From Taxawa tesnikishii (nom. ined.) (taxonomy: Eukaryota; Ascomycota; Dothideomycetes; Dothideales), in assembly GCA_030247885.1 (NCBI GenBank), contig JAPDRO010000003.1, forward strand, positions 1,860,001 to 1,924,000: a stretch of DNA of 64,000 nucleotides. The letters run 5' to 3'. A program made the translations under genes and the position numbers. Shown piece by piece: positions 11,041 through 23,071 of this stretch. The notes below the pieces were generated by a model. The model had not been told where the DNA came from, made no database searches, and saw only the letters and a list, made by a program, of their open reading frames with translations. How positions within the stretch are numbered: position 1 is the stretch's first letter; each line of letters starts with the position of its first letter.

Positions 11041-13076
11041 ATGGACAGCGCTCCTGTCAACCACGACCAATATGTCGACACGGCTGTGCGCGCCGTCACC
11101 AACAAGCGCCCAGTACCTGAGATCGACTTCACTCTTCACACGATGGAGGACGGTACGCAGGTCAGCACGTTAGACCGTGTATGCAAAGGTATACCGAACT
11201 GCTTTACTCTTTTGTGGCGACATCAGCTCGAGTCGATGGCGATCGAACAGGGGTGGCACACGACCAAAGAGTGGTCGCTTTACATATTCGACGTATATCA
11301 AAAGTCCTTACTGACAGTACGATTGTTCAGATGTGCAAGCGCCGGCCTTCCATCCACCTACAAACGATCAATTCTTCTCAAAGCAAGATCCCAACAAGCC
11401 AGACCTCCATTTCCTTAAGCAGCACTTCTACCGGGAGGGACGCCTTACCGAAGAGCAAGCACTTTTCATTATAAGAGAGGGTACCAAGCTCCTTAGCGAA
11501 GAGCCAAACCTGCTGGAGATGGACGCCCCTATCACCGTTTGCGGTGACGTTCATGGACAATATTTCGACCTTATGAAGCTGTTCGAGGTTGGCGGTGACC
11601 CAGCGGAGACTCGCTATCTGTTCTTGGGTGACTACGTGGATCGCGGATACTTCAGTATAGAGGTACGGATACTTGTGTTGAGGGCGAAGCATTTGCTAAC
11701 CTGGGTGATAGTGTGTTCTCTACCTCTGGTCTCTCAAGATCTGGTACCCGAACAGCCTTTGGCTGCTCCGAGGCAACCACGAATGCAGGCATCTCACGGA
11801 TTACTTCACCTTCAAGCTGGAGTGCAAGCATAAATACAGCGAGCGTATCTATGAGGCCTGCATTGAATCATTCTGCGCGTTGCCGCTGGCGGCGGTCATG
11901 AACAAGCAATTCCTGTGTATACATGGTGGTCTTAGCCCAGAGCTTCACACTTTGGAGGACTTGAAGAGCGTGAGTCGTTCGCTAAAGATTTCGTGAAGCT
12001 TGCTAAACCATACGCAGATCAACAGGTTCCGCGAGCCACCCACCCACGGTTTGATGTGCGACCTTCTTTGGGCAGATCCATTGGAGGACTTCGGGCAGGA
12101 AAAGACGCAGGAATACTTCGTGCACAACCATGTCAGAGGATGTTCTTATTTCTTCTCCTACCCTGCAGCCTGCGCTTTCCTGGAGAAGAATAACCTTCTG
12201 TCCATTATCCGCGCTCACGAAGCACAAGACGCCGGCTACAGAATGTATCGCAAGACCAGGACAACGGGCTTCCCTAGTGTGATGACTATCTTCAGTGCTC
12301 CCAACTACTTGGATGTCTACAACAACAAGGCTGCCGTGCTGAAGTACGAGAACAACGTCATGAATATCCGACAGTTCAACTGCACGCCTCACCCGTACTG
12401 GTTGCCAAACTTCATGGACGTGTTTACGTGGTCGCTTCCTTTTGTTGGCGAAAAAGTGAGTTAGAGTTTTTGCGCTTTCTGGTGTTGCTCCTACTAACAC
12501 TTCCCAGTTACCGACATGCTTATCGCAATGCTCAACGTCTGCAGCAAAGACGAGTTGGATGAGGAGACACCGTTATCCCAGGGCTCTGCCCTTCGCCACC
12601 GCTTGCGCGCACCGGTACTGAAAGCGCTGTGGACCCGAATAGTACCGAGTTCAAGCGCCGTCAGATCAAGAACAAAATCCTTGCTATTGGCCGCCTCTCC
12701 CGCGTTTTCCAGGTATTGCGCGAGGAATCAGAGCGTGTCACAGAGCTCAAGACGGCCAGCGGCGGACGTCTGCCTGCCGGTACTCTCATGCTTGGTGCCG
12801 AAGGTATCAAGCAGGCTATCACAAACTTCGAGGACGCAAGGAAGGTTGATTTGCAGAATGAGCGCCTACCACCGTCGCATGAGGAAGTCAGGCGCAACAG
12901 CGACGCGGCCAGAGAAGAGGCGCTTAGAAGGGCCTCTCACGAGGCCGATAATGACAAGCAGTTGAACCGTGTTGCAAGACGGATAAGCATGTAAGTTATT
13001 GTAGGACTGCATCCTATTAGCGGCAAACTAACGCAATTGCAGGTCCTCCGGCTCGCAGCCCAACAGAAGGGGATAG
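11041..13076 (+). CDS. cnaA: Calcineurin catalytic subunit A (Ser/Thr phosphatase 2B)
   Basis: Calcium/calmodulin-activated protein phosphatase controlling stress, growth and Crz1-type signalling. Exons: 11041-11188, 11331-11662, 11712-11969, 12018-12455, 12508-12990, 13043-13076. Metal and catalytic motifs are all present: GDVHGQ, GDYVDRG, GNHECR, HGG and RAHEAQ. The later exons hold the regulatory tail with [20 protein letters not shown] (calmodulin-binding) and the autoinhibitory part; the tiny last exon gives ...[15 protein letters not shown]. Two frame breaks are apparent. At 12456 the exon ends GAAAAA|GTGAGT, where family sequence and the next exon ([17 protein letters not shown]) need one more G. 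At 12589-12591 the frame moves from ...[11 protein letters not shown] to [18 protein letters not shown], needing one more base. With both, 564 residues result, normal for fungi. Read literally, the tail would be lost after a stop at 12619. Confidence 0.93.
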
Positions 13077-13618
13077 GAGGCCCCTGCGGCCTAGCGTATC
13101 TTACCTTTCAACGTCCTACGCCTGACGACAAAAACTTCCACTCACGAGCGTTTATACCTGGGAGGCACGGCATTGTTCACAAGGAACGGTTAGCCGAGGG
13201 AGTTTTTCTAATGGATATGCGAGGGTTGACCCTTGGTGTGTGTAGTTGCAGGCAGCTCGCTCAGGGTATAGCATTGATGCAGCGTATCTTCATGGTAGAG
13301 GGTACCGGAAATGGAACAAACATACTTCGTTTTAGACCTATAACCTGTTCTCATCGTTCGCGTGTAACAAAACGCAGAACAATGAAAGTGCCTTATCGAG
13401 CCGCGAGTTCACGAGCCTCGGCACGGTTCACGTGGACGCGTCGAGCTTAGACTCGACGCGTTCTTCAACCGAGAAAGCGCGTCGTACACCCCTCCTCTTT
13501 CACTACCATCTAATCAATTGAACATTGGTTCAATATTTTTTGAACTCTGCATCCTTGCTATGCGACTACCATAACCATCCATACTTTCTTGACTAACTCA
13601 GTATCTTTGTTATGGTTC
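13077..13618. other. Intergenic, upstream of the DNA ligase-domain gene
   Basis: No coding stretch. Holds a perfect 10-bp inverted repeat at 13436-13461 (listed separately). The 100 bases before the ligase ATG are T/C-rich. Confidence 0.6.
13436..13461. promoter_or_regulatory. Perfect palindrome containing two ACGCGT (MCB-like) boxes
   Basis: ACGCGTCGAG, a 6-base loop, then CTCGACGCGT: perfectly complementary 10-base arms. Each arm carries ACGCGT, the core bound by the MBF (Mbp1/Swi6) factor in G1/S control of replication and repair genes in yeasts. It lies 158 bases upstream of the ligase-domain ATG. The role is inferred from sequence; a terminator hairpin for the calcineurin gene is the alternative. 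Confidence 0.45.
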
Positions 13619-16600
13619 ATGGCCTTCCATTTCTCCGCTTTTTGCGACTTACTTGAACGCTTGGAGGATATTGTTTGCCATGACCCGCCATATTTACCCG
13701 CAGATGGCCAGCGGATGACTCGACAGGAAACCGAACGCTGGTTCAAATCGCATCGTGGCGCAATTGATCGCCTTGATGGCAAAGGCGCCAAAGCATTGCT
13801 ATCAACACTGCTGCCGGAAAGAAGGGCTGACCGGGTTTACAACATACAGAATGCGGCCTTGCTGAGTATCCTTTGTCGATCCCTAGGCTTGAGTGCTTCA
13901 AGGGCCGGCGACCTTCAGGCGTACAAACAGCCAGGACACGGCGATCTTGCAACGTGCCTGGAGCGTGTCTTACGGAACAGTGGTCCCCCAGCAGACCCGA
14001 AAGTCACCGTCGGTGAAGTCGATGATGTACTGCATCGCATAGCCGGTCAAAGCCGCTTCTCTGCTCCTTCTGTGCGACGGTCTCCCGAATCGTCTGACAT
14101 ACGCTGCAGTCTGTTGGGCAACCTCTTCCAGAGAAGTCACCCTCATGAGGCGAAATGGCTCGTAAGATTGATTCTCAAGGACTTTTCTCCCGTTACCCTG
14201 GATGATAAACTCGTCCTAAGGTCGTTCCATTTCCTGCTGCCGGATTTGCTAAGGTTTCAGAATGATCTGAATGCATCTATTGATGTCCTCAAAGGTGCTC
14301 TGCAAGAATATCCGGGGCGACCGGATTACCGCTCTGAAGCCGTACATCGCCGGACAGCTGCACAAACTCTTAGGCCTGTTGTAGGTGTCAAGGTCAGCCG
14401 TGCCGACTACGTCAAGGGGAGATCTATCGACAACTGCTTGAGCCTCATGAGGAAGCGCAAGTGGATGGTGGAACGCAAGTATGATGGAGAATACTGCGAG
14501 ATTCATGTCGATCTCTCCAAAGGAAAGGATTGGATTAAGATCTTTTCGAAGAGCGGAAAGGACTCGACAGAAGATCGCAGAGGTCTTCATGATACCATAC
14601 GCAAGTGTCTCCGCATTGGCACGGGTACATGCAAGATTCAACACCAATGCATCTTACTCGGCGAACTGGTTACCTTTAGCGACAGGGAAAATCGGATCAC
14701 TGAGTTCCATAGGATTCGCAAGCATATCTCCCGGTCAGGGGTCTTCCTGGGCACAGAGCAAGACTCATATACGAGCCAGACCGAACATCTAATGATCGTC
14801 TTCTTCGATTTGTTGTTGCTTGACGATGAGGTTGTCATGAACAAACCGCTGGAAGAAAGGAAGGAAGCTCTCAACCGTTTGTACACCAAGAAATTCGGAC
14901 GAGCGATGACAGCAGAGTCCAGGGTGATTGACACTGGCGAACCAAATGCGAAACAGAAGTTGATCAAGCAGTTCGCTGCTTCGCTAGCTGAGAGGTGCGA
15001 AGGGTTGCTGCTGAAGCCGTGTGGAGCTCCTTTCTTCTCCCTTATGATGAACAGCGTAGAGAACCGCTCGGACCACGGTCCTCTACCAACGATCAAATTG
15101 AAACCGGACTATATCCAGAACATGGGAGATGAAGCCGACTTCGCTGTCGTAGGAGCATCCTACGATGCCCAGGAAGCCCAGAAGTGTGGTTTGCAGAAGA
15201 TCCGATGGACTCACTTCCACCTTGGCTGCATTATGAACACGGAAGAGGTCAACCGGTTCGGCGGAAGGCCGAAATTCAAAATCGTCTGGACTATGGCTCA
15301 GGATCAGTGTATACCAGCTACCGTTCTTGAGACGATCAACATGCTTGGCCAAGGCGTGGTTGAACCCTATCAGCACTCTGCTAATCCTTCTTTGAGTTTT
15401 GACCTCGACACCAACTATCTCGACCTCACCCGCTCAGGCCGCATGGATGTAGTATTCAAAGAGCCCTTCGTATTTGAAGTCCTAGGAAGTTCTTTTGTCA
15501 AGCCTGCCAGCTCGAGCTTCTGGATGCTTAGACACCCTCGCGTGCGGAAATTGCATCAAGATCGATCATGGAGAAAATGCATCTCGTTTGACGAGCTTCA
15601 GAAGCAGGCTGAGGAGACACTGTCCGCTCCTCGAGATTCGGAATCTCATGAAACGCTACGTTGGATCAGCAAGATAGAGGAGAGCTGCAAACGAAAGTTT
15701 GCACGGTCCAGCTGCAATACTACGCCGCGATCGAACACGACGGTCAGTCCGACGCTGTTACGACATGGCGGTGTTGAACAAACCACACCATCGAAAAATC
15801 CTCCGGTGATATACGTTGACCCAGCGGACTCTTCAGATGATCAGGCAATGACTCCGTCCAGCGTCCGGCGTGATGTTCAAACACTTCGGGTTCTCATTTC
15901 TGCGCACAACGTAGGCACGGGAACGCTCCCCACCCCTCCAACATCTTCGCCGACCGCCGGTGACCAAACGACAACTTCTCCTTCACGGCGGAAGAGGCTC
16001 CTGGAGGACGTGCTCGAATCTTCTGTCAAGCGGGCACGTACCGGCAAAGAGGGTCAGCTCTCAACGCCTTTCAGCTCAGAAGACAAAGCAACGAACCCTC
16101 ACAAAGCTGCACAGGGTATGACGTCGACAGTCCTTACTCCGTTTCCAACAGCTCTCCACAAAAGCGGCCGACAGAAATGGCGGACGACGAAGATGGCAGC
16201 AACAAGACGTCCGGTGTCGGAGGTCGATGGCAAGCCAGAACCCCTACCAGAACCCCTACCAGGCTTCTGCCTACATCGCCACGCTGCCCGCTCCAACGTG
16301 TCGTGCCCTTTCACCAGCTGCGTCTTCCTTGTAACGCCGTCGGCAGGGTTGGACGGTAGGGCGGTCGAAGCACATGGTGGAACAGTCGTATTGGATCACA
16401 GCCATTGGGATCGTGGCAGCTTTGTTTTTCCTCCATTGTCGGACACCGTGAGTGAGAGCCAAGCTTATGCCGGGATGCGGAAGGTTGTTCTGGTGGACGC
16501 CAACGACGAGGGCGCGGTAAGCAATGCCGTCTCCGACATCTTGGCTTTGAACCAGGGGCAGTTCCGTGAGAGAGTTGACTTCTACGCAGCGGAAGTGGTT

Positions 16601-16789
16601 GAGATGGTCTGTCCATCGTCAGCACTTCCTAGGTCGAAAGCTTCTGCAGCTGCCGAGCGCACTACAACAGATCAGTCTGGTGATGTCGATGATAGGCACC
16701 AAGCCTTGATGCAGAAATATCTCATCGGCACGGTGACTTGGTATGAAGGCTCACAACGCTCCCTTTACAGGCCTGCGGGAAGGTCTTAA
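13619..16789 (+). CDS. ATP-dependent DNA ligase-domain protein (ligase IV-like fungal paralogue)
   Basis: Single exon, 1056 residues from the first ATG in frame (MAFHFSAFCDLLERLEDIV). An N-terminal helical domain (about 1-250) is followed by a nucleotidyltransferase core. Motif I is ERKYDGEYCEIHV with candidate adenylated Lys287; further motifs visible are LLGELVTF, FFDLLLLD (motif III-like), CEGLLLKPCG (motif IV) and TIKLKPDY (motif V). An oligonucleotide-binding domain follows (IRWTHFHLGCIM...). Residues about 690-880 are a Ser/Thr/Pro-rich, low-complexity linker with a basic patch SRRKRLLEDVLESSVKRAR that could be a nuclear signal. The last 170 residues (CVFLVTPSAGLDGRAVEAHGG...) look like a diverged BRCT-type fold. 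True ligase IV has two standard BRCTs, so this is more likely the fungal paralogue family of unproven activity. Frame intact. Confidence 0.88.
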   Translation: MAFHFSAFCDLLERLEDIVCHDPPYLPADGQRMTRQETERWFKSHRGAIDRLDGKGAKALLSTLLPERRADRVYNIQNAALLSILCRSLGLSASRAGDLQAYKQPGHGDLATCLERVLRNSGPPADPKVTVGEVDDVLHRIAGQSRFSAPSVRRSPESSDIRCSLLGNLFQRSHPHEAKWLVRLILKDFSPVTLDDKLVLRSFHFLLPDLLRFQNDLNASIDVLKGALQEYPGRPDYRSEAVHRRTAAQTLRPVVGVKVSRADYVKGRSIDNCLSLMRKRKWMVERKYDGEYCEIHVDLSKGKDWIKIFSKSGKDSTEDRRGLHDTIRKCLRIGTGTCKIQHQCILLGELVTFSDRENRITEFHRIRKHISRSGVFLGTEQDSYTSQTEHLMIVFFDLLLLDDEVVMNKPLEERKEALNRLYTKKFGRAMTAESRVIDTGEPNAKQKLIKQFAASLAERCEGLLLKPCGAPFFSLMMNSVENRSDHGPLPTIKLKPDYIQNMGDEADFAVVGASYDAQEAQKCGLQKIRWTHFHLGCIMNTEEVNRFGGRPKFKIVWTMAQDQCIPATVLETINMLGQGVVEPYQHSANPSLSFDLDTNYLDLTRSGRMDVVFKEPFVFEVLGSSFVKPASSSFWMLRHPRVRKLHQDRSWRKCISFDELQKQAEETLSAPRDSESHETLRWISKIEESCKRKFARSSCNTTPRSNTTVSPTLLRHGGVEQTTPSKNPPVIYVDPADSSDDQAMTPSSVRRDVQTLRVLISAHNVGTGTLPTPPTSSPTAGDQTTTSPSRRKRLLEDVLESSVKRARTGKEGQLSTPFSSEDKATNPHKAAQGMTSTVLTPFPTALHKSGRQKWRTTKMAATRRPVSEVDGKPEPLPEPLPGFCLHRHAARSNVSCPFTSCVFLVTPSAGLDGRAVEAHGGTVVLDHSHWDRGSFVFPPLSDTVSESQAYAGMRKVVLVDANDEGAVSNAVSDILALNQGQFRERVDFYAAEVVEMVCPSSALPRSKASAAAERTTTDQSGDVDDRHQALMQKYLIGTVTWYEGSQRSLYRPAGRS

Positions 16790-16934
16790 GAGTATGAATG
16801 CAGTGTGTCACGCTACAGCACTTGACGGATCGTATGCTGTCACTGTTTCGGAGTGGGGGTAACGTGCGCTCTGTACTCCTCCAGCGGAAAGATCATATGC
16901 TACCCTTAAAGAGGAGCCACGATACGGCCAAAGG

Positions 16935-17136
16935 CTCCCCTTCGAAGACCAACGGATGGTTGATACAGACGATGAGGACTTGGCGCCAGCCAACCGCCAA
17001 ACTGGTCTCCTGTAAAACAACCGGCAATTCCTCTGCAACCAAGTCGAGACTGTATGATCGGGAGTATGAGAGTAAAGGCAGTCTTAGATATCTCTTACAG
17101 ATCAAGTTAGTAAGGGCGGTGAGGCTTCACGCGTGA
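16935..17136 (+). repeat. Short dispersed repeat, copy 4 (reference copy)
   Basis: About 202 bp. Left end CTCCCCTTCGAAGACCAACG then GATGGTTGATACAGACGATG; right end AAGTTAGTAAGGGCGGTGAG followed by GCTTCACGCGTGA. These two blocks define the family. No open frame, no poly-A tail and no obvious terminal inverted repeat. Confidence 0.65.
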
Positions 17137-17310
17137 CCTTGTTTTTCCGCGGTAACCGCAGCTAAGCCTCTTCTACAAAGATGGCCCAAGGAAGTATCGA
17201 GGAGCATTCCAGCGTTTCCCTACTAAGACAGAAGATGTCTGAAATTGATTGAACCAACCCACTACTGAGAACGAACAATAGGTAACAAGGCATGCTCCTT
17301 TCGAAGCTTG

Positions 17311-17501
17311 CCCTTTCAAGACCAACGGGTTGTTGATACGAGCAATGGCAAGTTATCCGGGTATCATCCCCTCGTAAGGTCTGGATGCTCCCAAGCACCC
17401 TGACCTTTCGAGCCTTGTCAAGTAGAGGGAACATCGAAAGGAGCCTGTGTGTATATCCCCTCCAAGCTGAGTTGGCAAAGGCGGTAAGGATTTAGGCATG
17501 A
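17311..17501 (+). repeat. Short dispersed repeat, copy 5 (tandem to copy 4)
   Basis: Left CCCTTTCAAGACCAACGGGT then TGTTGATACGAGCAATGG; right GAGTTGGCAAAGGCGGTAAG then GATTTAGGCATGA. Same orientation and about the same length as the copy 375 bases upstream, so either a tandem duplication or two insertions. Confidence 0.6.
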
Positions 17502-17783
17502 CTCCAAGATTCTGCCAGGACCGTAATTGCGCGGTATTGGATTGTATTCATGACTCTCGAGAGTAGTGGAAACCACATGCAGACTCCCCGCGAGGAGCGA
17601 AGACTTGGAGAAAACTCTCTGACGCATGAAGAGAGTTCAGTCGGGCGCGGGGACGGAAGTGGTGATGCAATGCCGATCAACGATCGCCTAAACATACATC
17701 TCATCTCCAAAATCTACAGTCGCAAATCTCCAGAAATCCAGAAACTAATTGCGTACGACTACAAACAACCAGGCACAATCACA

Positions 17784-18891
17784 ATGTTCGCACGAAGCAC
17801 CCTTCGGACAGCCCGCAATCTCGCGGGACAGCGAAACTTTTCATCCTCAAGCATCTCAATGGGAGAGAAGCTACGCATAGGCTATGTACCTGGTATATTT
17901 TCCCAATCCTTTACGCTCATACGCCCACACGTACAGCTGACCGTTAACCCACGCAGAGCACTTCTCGACCCCTCTCCACTACGCCCAAAAGCACTTCGGG
18001 CTCTCCGCAGACACCACCCCCTTCCCAACCGGCACGGGCGCAATGACAGCAGCGCTAAAGGACAATAGCATTGACGTCGCGATTGGACTGACCGAAGGCT
18101 TCGTTGCTGATCTCGGGAAGACAAATGCGAAGGGCGAGAAGTCGGCGTATAAGCTTGTGGGGACGTATGTGGATAGTCCGTTGTGCTGGGCCGTGAGTGT
18201 TGGCGCGAAGAGCGGGATCAAGAGCATTGAGGAGCTGAAGGGGAAGAGGGTGGGCGTGTCGAGGATTGGGAGGTGAGTGAGAACTACGGCTGATGGCCGA
18301 TGAAAGTGTCGTAAGTAGTGGGCAGTGTCTAACTCTTGCAGTGGGTCGTATGTGATGTCGTATGTCCTCGCAGACCAACAGGGCTGGTTGAAGTCTTCCT
18401 CAGATTCGTCGTCCGTGTTCGACAGCCACGTCCCCCTCGGCGATTTTGCAGCGTTGCGGAACGGCGTGAATGAGGGTGATAAGGCCGACTTCTTCATGTG
18501 GGAACACTTTACCACGAAGAAGTTCTACGACAACGGCGAGCTAAAACGCGTCGGCGAGATCTACACTCCATGGCCGTCATGGGTCATCGCCGCGCGCGAC
18601 GCCAAAGATAGAGACTTAGAGACGATGGCCGAGAAGATCAACCAGGGCGTAGCGTGGTTCCAAGACTATCGTAAGGAGTCAGTGGAGCACATTACCAGTA
18701 CCATGGAGTACTCGAAGGAGGATGCGGAGGCGTGGTTGGAGACGGTCAAGTTCACAAAGAACGTGAGAGGTGTCGATACTGGATTGGTGGAGAAGACCGT
18801 GGAGATCCTGCAGAAGGCGGGTGTGTTGGACGAGAAGGCGGGAACTCCGGACGATTTTATAGCCATTAAGAAGGCCAGTCAGGGCGCGTGA
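17784..18891 (+). CDS. Ca3427-like periplasmic-binding-protein-fold protein, probably mitochondrial
   Basis: Three exons (17784-17892, 17957-18272, 18342-18891) give 324 residues. After a basic, Ser/Arg-rich leader (MFARSTLRTARNLAGQRNFS) typical of a mitochondrial presequence comes LRIGYVPEHFSTPLHYAQKHFG, then DVAIGLTEGFVADLG, SPLCWAVSVGAKSGI, GKRVGVSRIGSGSYVMSYVL and FFMWEHFTTKKFYDNGELKR. This is the type 2 binding-protein fold related to bacterial nitrate/sulfonate/thiamine-precursor binding proteins; in fungi it exists without the transporter and is known structurally from Candida Ca3427. Ligand and reaction are not known. Introns of 64 and 69 nt, GT-AG, with phases that close exactly. Localisation is an inference from the leader. 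Confidence 0.86.
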
Positions 18892-19023
18892 ATGCAGCAC
18901 CCCATAATGTCCATACCGCTGCTCTTCCATGTTGCATTGCAATAGCTCAGGTGTGGGTTGTCCGCCTTGTTGAGGATCGATCCTTCGCCGACTTCCACCG
19001 GCTTCTCCATGCCTTATCTTGCT

Positions 19024-19937
19024 TCATGCCTCCTGCGCATTTGCCGCTGGAGCCTTCCTTCCACCCTGAGCAATCAGGTCCAAGAATCCCTGCTTCGTCA
19101 TCTCATTAACCCTCTCCTCCCTCTGCGCCATACCTACAACCCCTCTTTCCTCGCCTCCGCCATTGCCTTCTCACCCTGCACCTGCGCAGCCCGTACAGCA
19201 TTGAACAGCTTGATAACACCACGTTGTGCTGTCTTCTTCAACCTTCTCTCCTGGTCTTGAATCTCTGCCGTGCTGACATCCGTGCTGTTCAGTCCCAGCA
19301 CATCCTTTACGCGACCTTTCTCTAGCGCTTGACGCTTCTCGGCGTGCAGTTGTCGCTTGGCTTTAGTTTCCAAACGCGCATCGTTTAGTTCCTTGGATGC
19401 TTGTGCGGCGGTCGCGCTGCGGGAGAGTACTGGATCGGCGCGTTTAGAGGAGGTGAGCTTGGAGGAGAGAATTTTGGACATGGAGGTTGCAAATGCTGTT
19501 GGGTCGCTCCGCTTCTTCTTCGTACGATTCGCTCCAGTTGCTTCAGAGGCCTCAGAACCGGATACGGAGGAGGCATCTGTGTCGTCGGAACCGTCATCAT
19601 CCAGAGTAGGCTCATCATCTTCTGCAAGGTCTTCGTCGCTCTCCTCTTCCGTGTCTGCGTCGACCTCCGGCTGTGATGCCTTTGACGGCTTCAGCGCCGA
19701 CTTGAGCGGCGCCTTCGCTTTGGGCGCTGTTTCTCGCTCCTCCTCAACCTCCTCTTCTTCTGATGCATCTATCTTCACGGGCGTGAACGCATCCTGCTCG
19801 TTCGCATCCTCAACTTCGTCCTCGCTCTCACTGTGATATTCCTTCTGCTTCTTGAATTTTCTTATCTTCTTCGCCGGACGTCGGACCGTGTCCTCGATCT
19901 TGCGCTTGTTACGACCCACGGGTGTTATCTTGGCCAT
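19024..19937 (-). CDS. RRP15: Ribosomal RNA-processing protein 15 homologue
   Basis: Nucleolar factor needed for 25S/5.8S rRNA maturation in pre-60S particles. Intronless. Basic N-terminus (MAKITPVGRNKRKIEDTVRR), a long Glu/Asp/Ser-rich acidic middle, then the conserved Rrp15 domain: DPTAFATSMSKILSSKL, ...KKTAQRGVIKLFNAVRAAQV. Read literally the frame stops at 19134 after ...ARKEGL. At 19140-19143 (a CCCC run on the + strand, GGGG in the coding sense) one more G restores ...EGVVGMAQREERVNEMTKQ and runs on to a TGA at 19024-19026, as fungal Rrp15 proteins do; total then 304 residues. I therefore extend the gene to 19024 and treat the break as probable consensus error. Starts 224 bases from the divergent SRP54 gene. 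Confidence 0.88.
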
Positions 19938-20161
19938 TTTCGAGTGGTTTTGCGGAGAGGTATTGCGTAATGTGAGAAATGGAAACGAAAGTTGCAAAGA
20001 GAAATATTCTTGATCATCTCCCGCCAAGAATTCACAACTCCGAACGCCGACATCTTCCACCCCCACACATCGTCGCCCCGCGCATAATCTAGCGAGTGTT
20101 GGATGAACAACCTCTTGCGCGCAACTGGATAACTATATCATACGCATAGAGTGAAGCAACC

Positions 20162-22003
<1,842 letters not shown>

Positions 22004-22210
22004 ACGAGTCGTGTTGCTGCATGCATAGCGTCGGCGTTAGGGAGTACGAAAGGGGAAACACGGTTGGGTATGTTGTTTGCATGATGATCGGGAAATGACA
22101 TCTAACGAGCTGCAGCTCCTGCATCGGTGGTCTACATCTCAATGACCCGATGGAATATACTTACTCGAAAATGAACACATCCTTTAGTCTACCAACAACA
22201 ACTCTTCACC

Positions 22211-22614
22211 TTATGGTATGGTACCTTTAGAGCAATCTGGGCACAGGGGAACGCAGACGTACGACCCGTATGCTCCTTCTTCCAACTGCAGCTTCCACTG
22301 ACACCGTTTACACATATTTCCTGAAGAATCGAAGGAAGCGCCAAAAACCACCTTCACTCGAATCTTTTCGTATCAGCTTCATTTACTTCCTCCAACGTCT
22401 CCCATCCTCCATCCTCCTACAGACCACACCAACAACACTTTCCTACCGAAGCGCCAAAATACGGCAGGCCACACTTACCGCAATCCCAGTCCACTTCTAC
22501 AGGCTCGCTGTCACTAATTTCAACTCCATCGTTATTCCCTCCGCTTCCCCTTTCTGCGTCAGTTGTCTCAGGATTGGCATTGCCTTCTTTATCAAAGGGC
22601 GGGAGGCGGCAGAT
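22211..22614 (-). CDS. Small Cys-rich (zinc-ribbon-like) protein, 5' part unresolved
   Basis: Not in any single long frame. Exon 22211-22320 encodes GNMCKRCQWKLQLEEGAYGS then YVCVPLCPDCSKGTIP and stop, with a CxxC knuckle and a CxxxCxxC group that suggest zinc binding. It joins, in phase, an upstream exon from 22479 (donor TGCG|GTAAGT, 158-nt intron, acceptor CTTCAG) encoding acidic ...GVEISDSEPVEVDWDC. That exon is open up to a TAG at 22615-22617. Upstream, in the same frame, SEEGHSWERVTERAFRRKRR also looks coding, and an ATG at 22783 could start the gene, but a stop and a frame change intervene; an extra intron or sequence errors could explain this. I do not recognise the family. Partial and tentative. 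Confidence 0.4.
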
Positions 22615-23071
22615 CTAGATACGGTATGTCCCAATTGGGCACCCGGGGCTTAGGGAACCTGGGTAGGGGCGGCGCTTTCGGCGGAAGGCTCGCTCCGTGA
22701 CTCGTTCCCAGGAGTGTCCCTCCTCAGATTTGCTCTGAGCGGTGGCGGGTATTAGAAACGAAGCGGATGTGTTTGGACCGCATCCCCGTAGCAGTCGTTA
22801 TAGGGGGTCAAGGCAATTACGAAAAGGGTTGGTCACGAATTCAGAGGAATCCGGATACCGGATAAACGTGTTAACGTACTAGGATTATGTGAGGACTAGG
22901 ATAGGGACAGATGAAAGGGTACGGTTGTTATTCCCGTCTATAGAGTAGGCGCGAGAGTTGTATCCGCACTCCCTCATCAAGCCCCATGCCTCCCTGATCC
23001 AACCCAACCCAACCCATCCAATCCCTGACTCAGCGCCGGTTTATATCCAAGGCCAGTTATATCCCATCCCA

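Larger units (their letters stand above)
16790..17783. other. Intergenic with two tandem copies of the short repeat
   Basis: No gene. Two diverged copies of the dispersed repeat stand head to tail at 16935-17136 and about 17311-17501. The remainder has no recognisable content. Confidence 0.65.
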
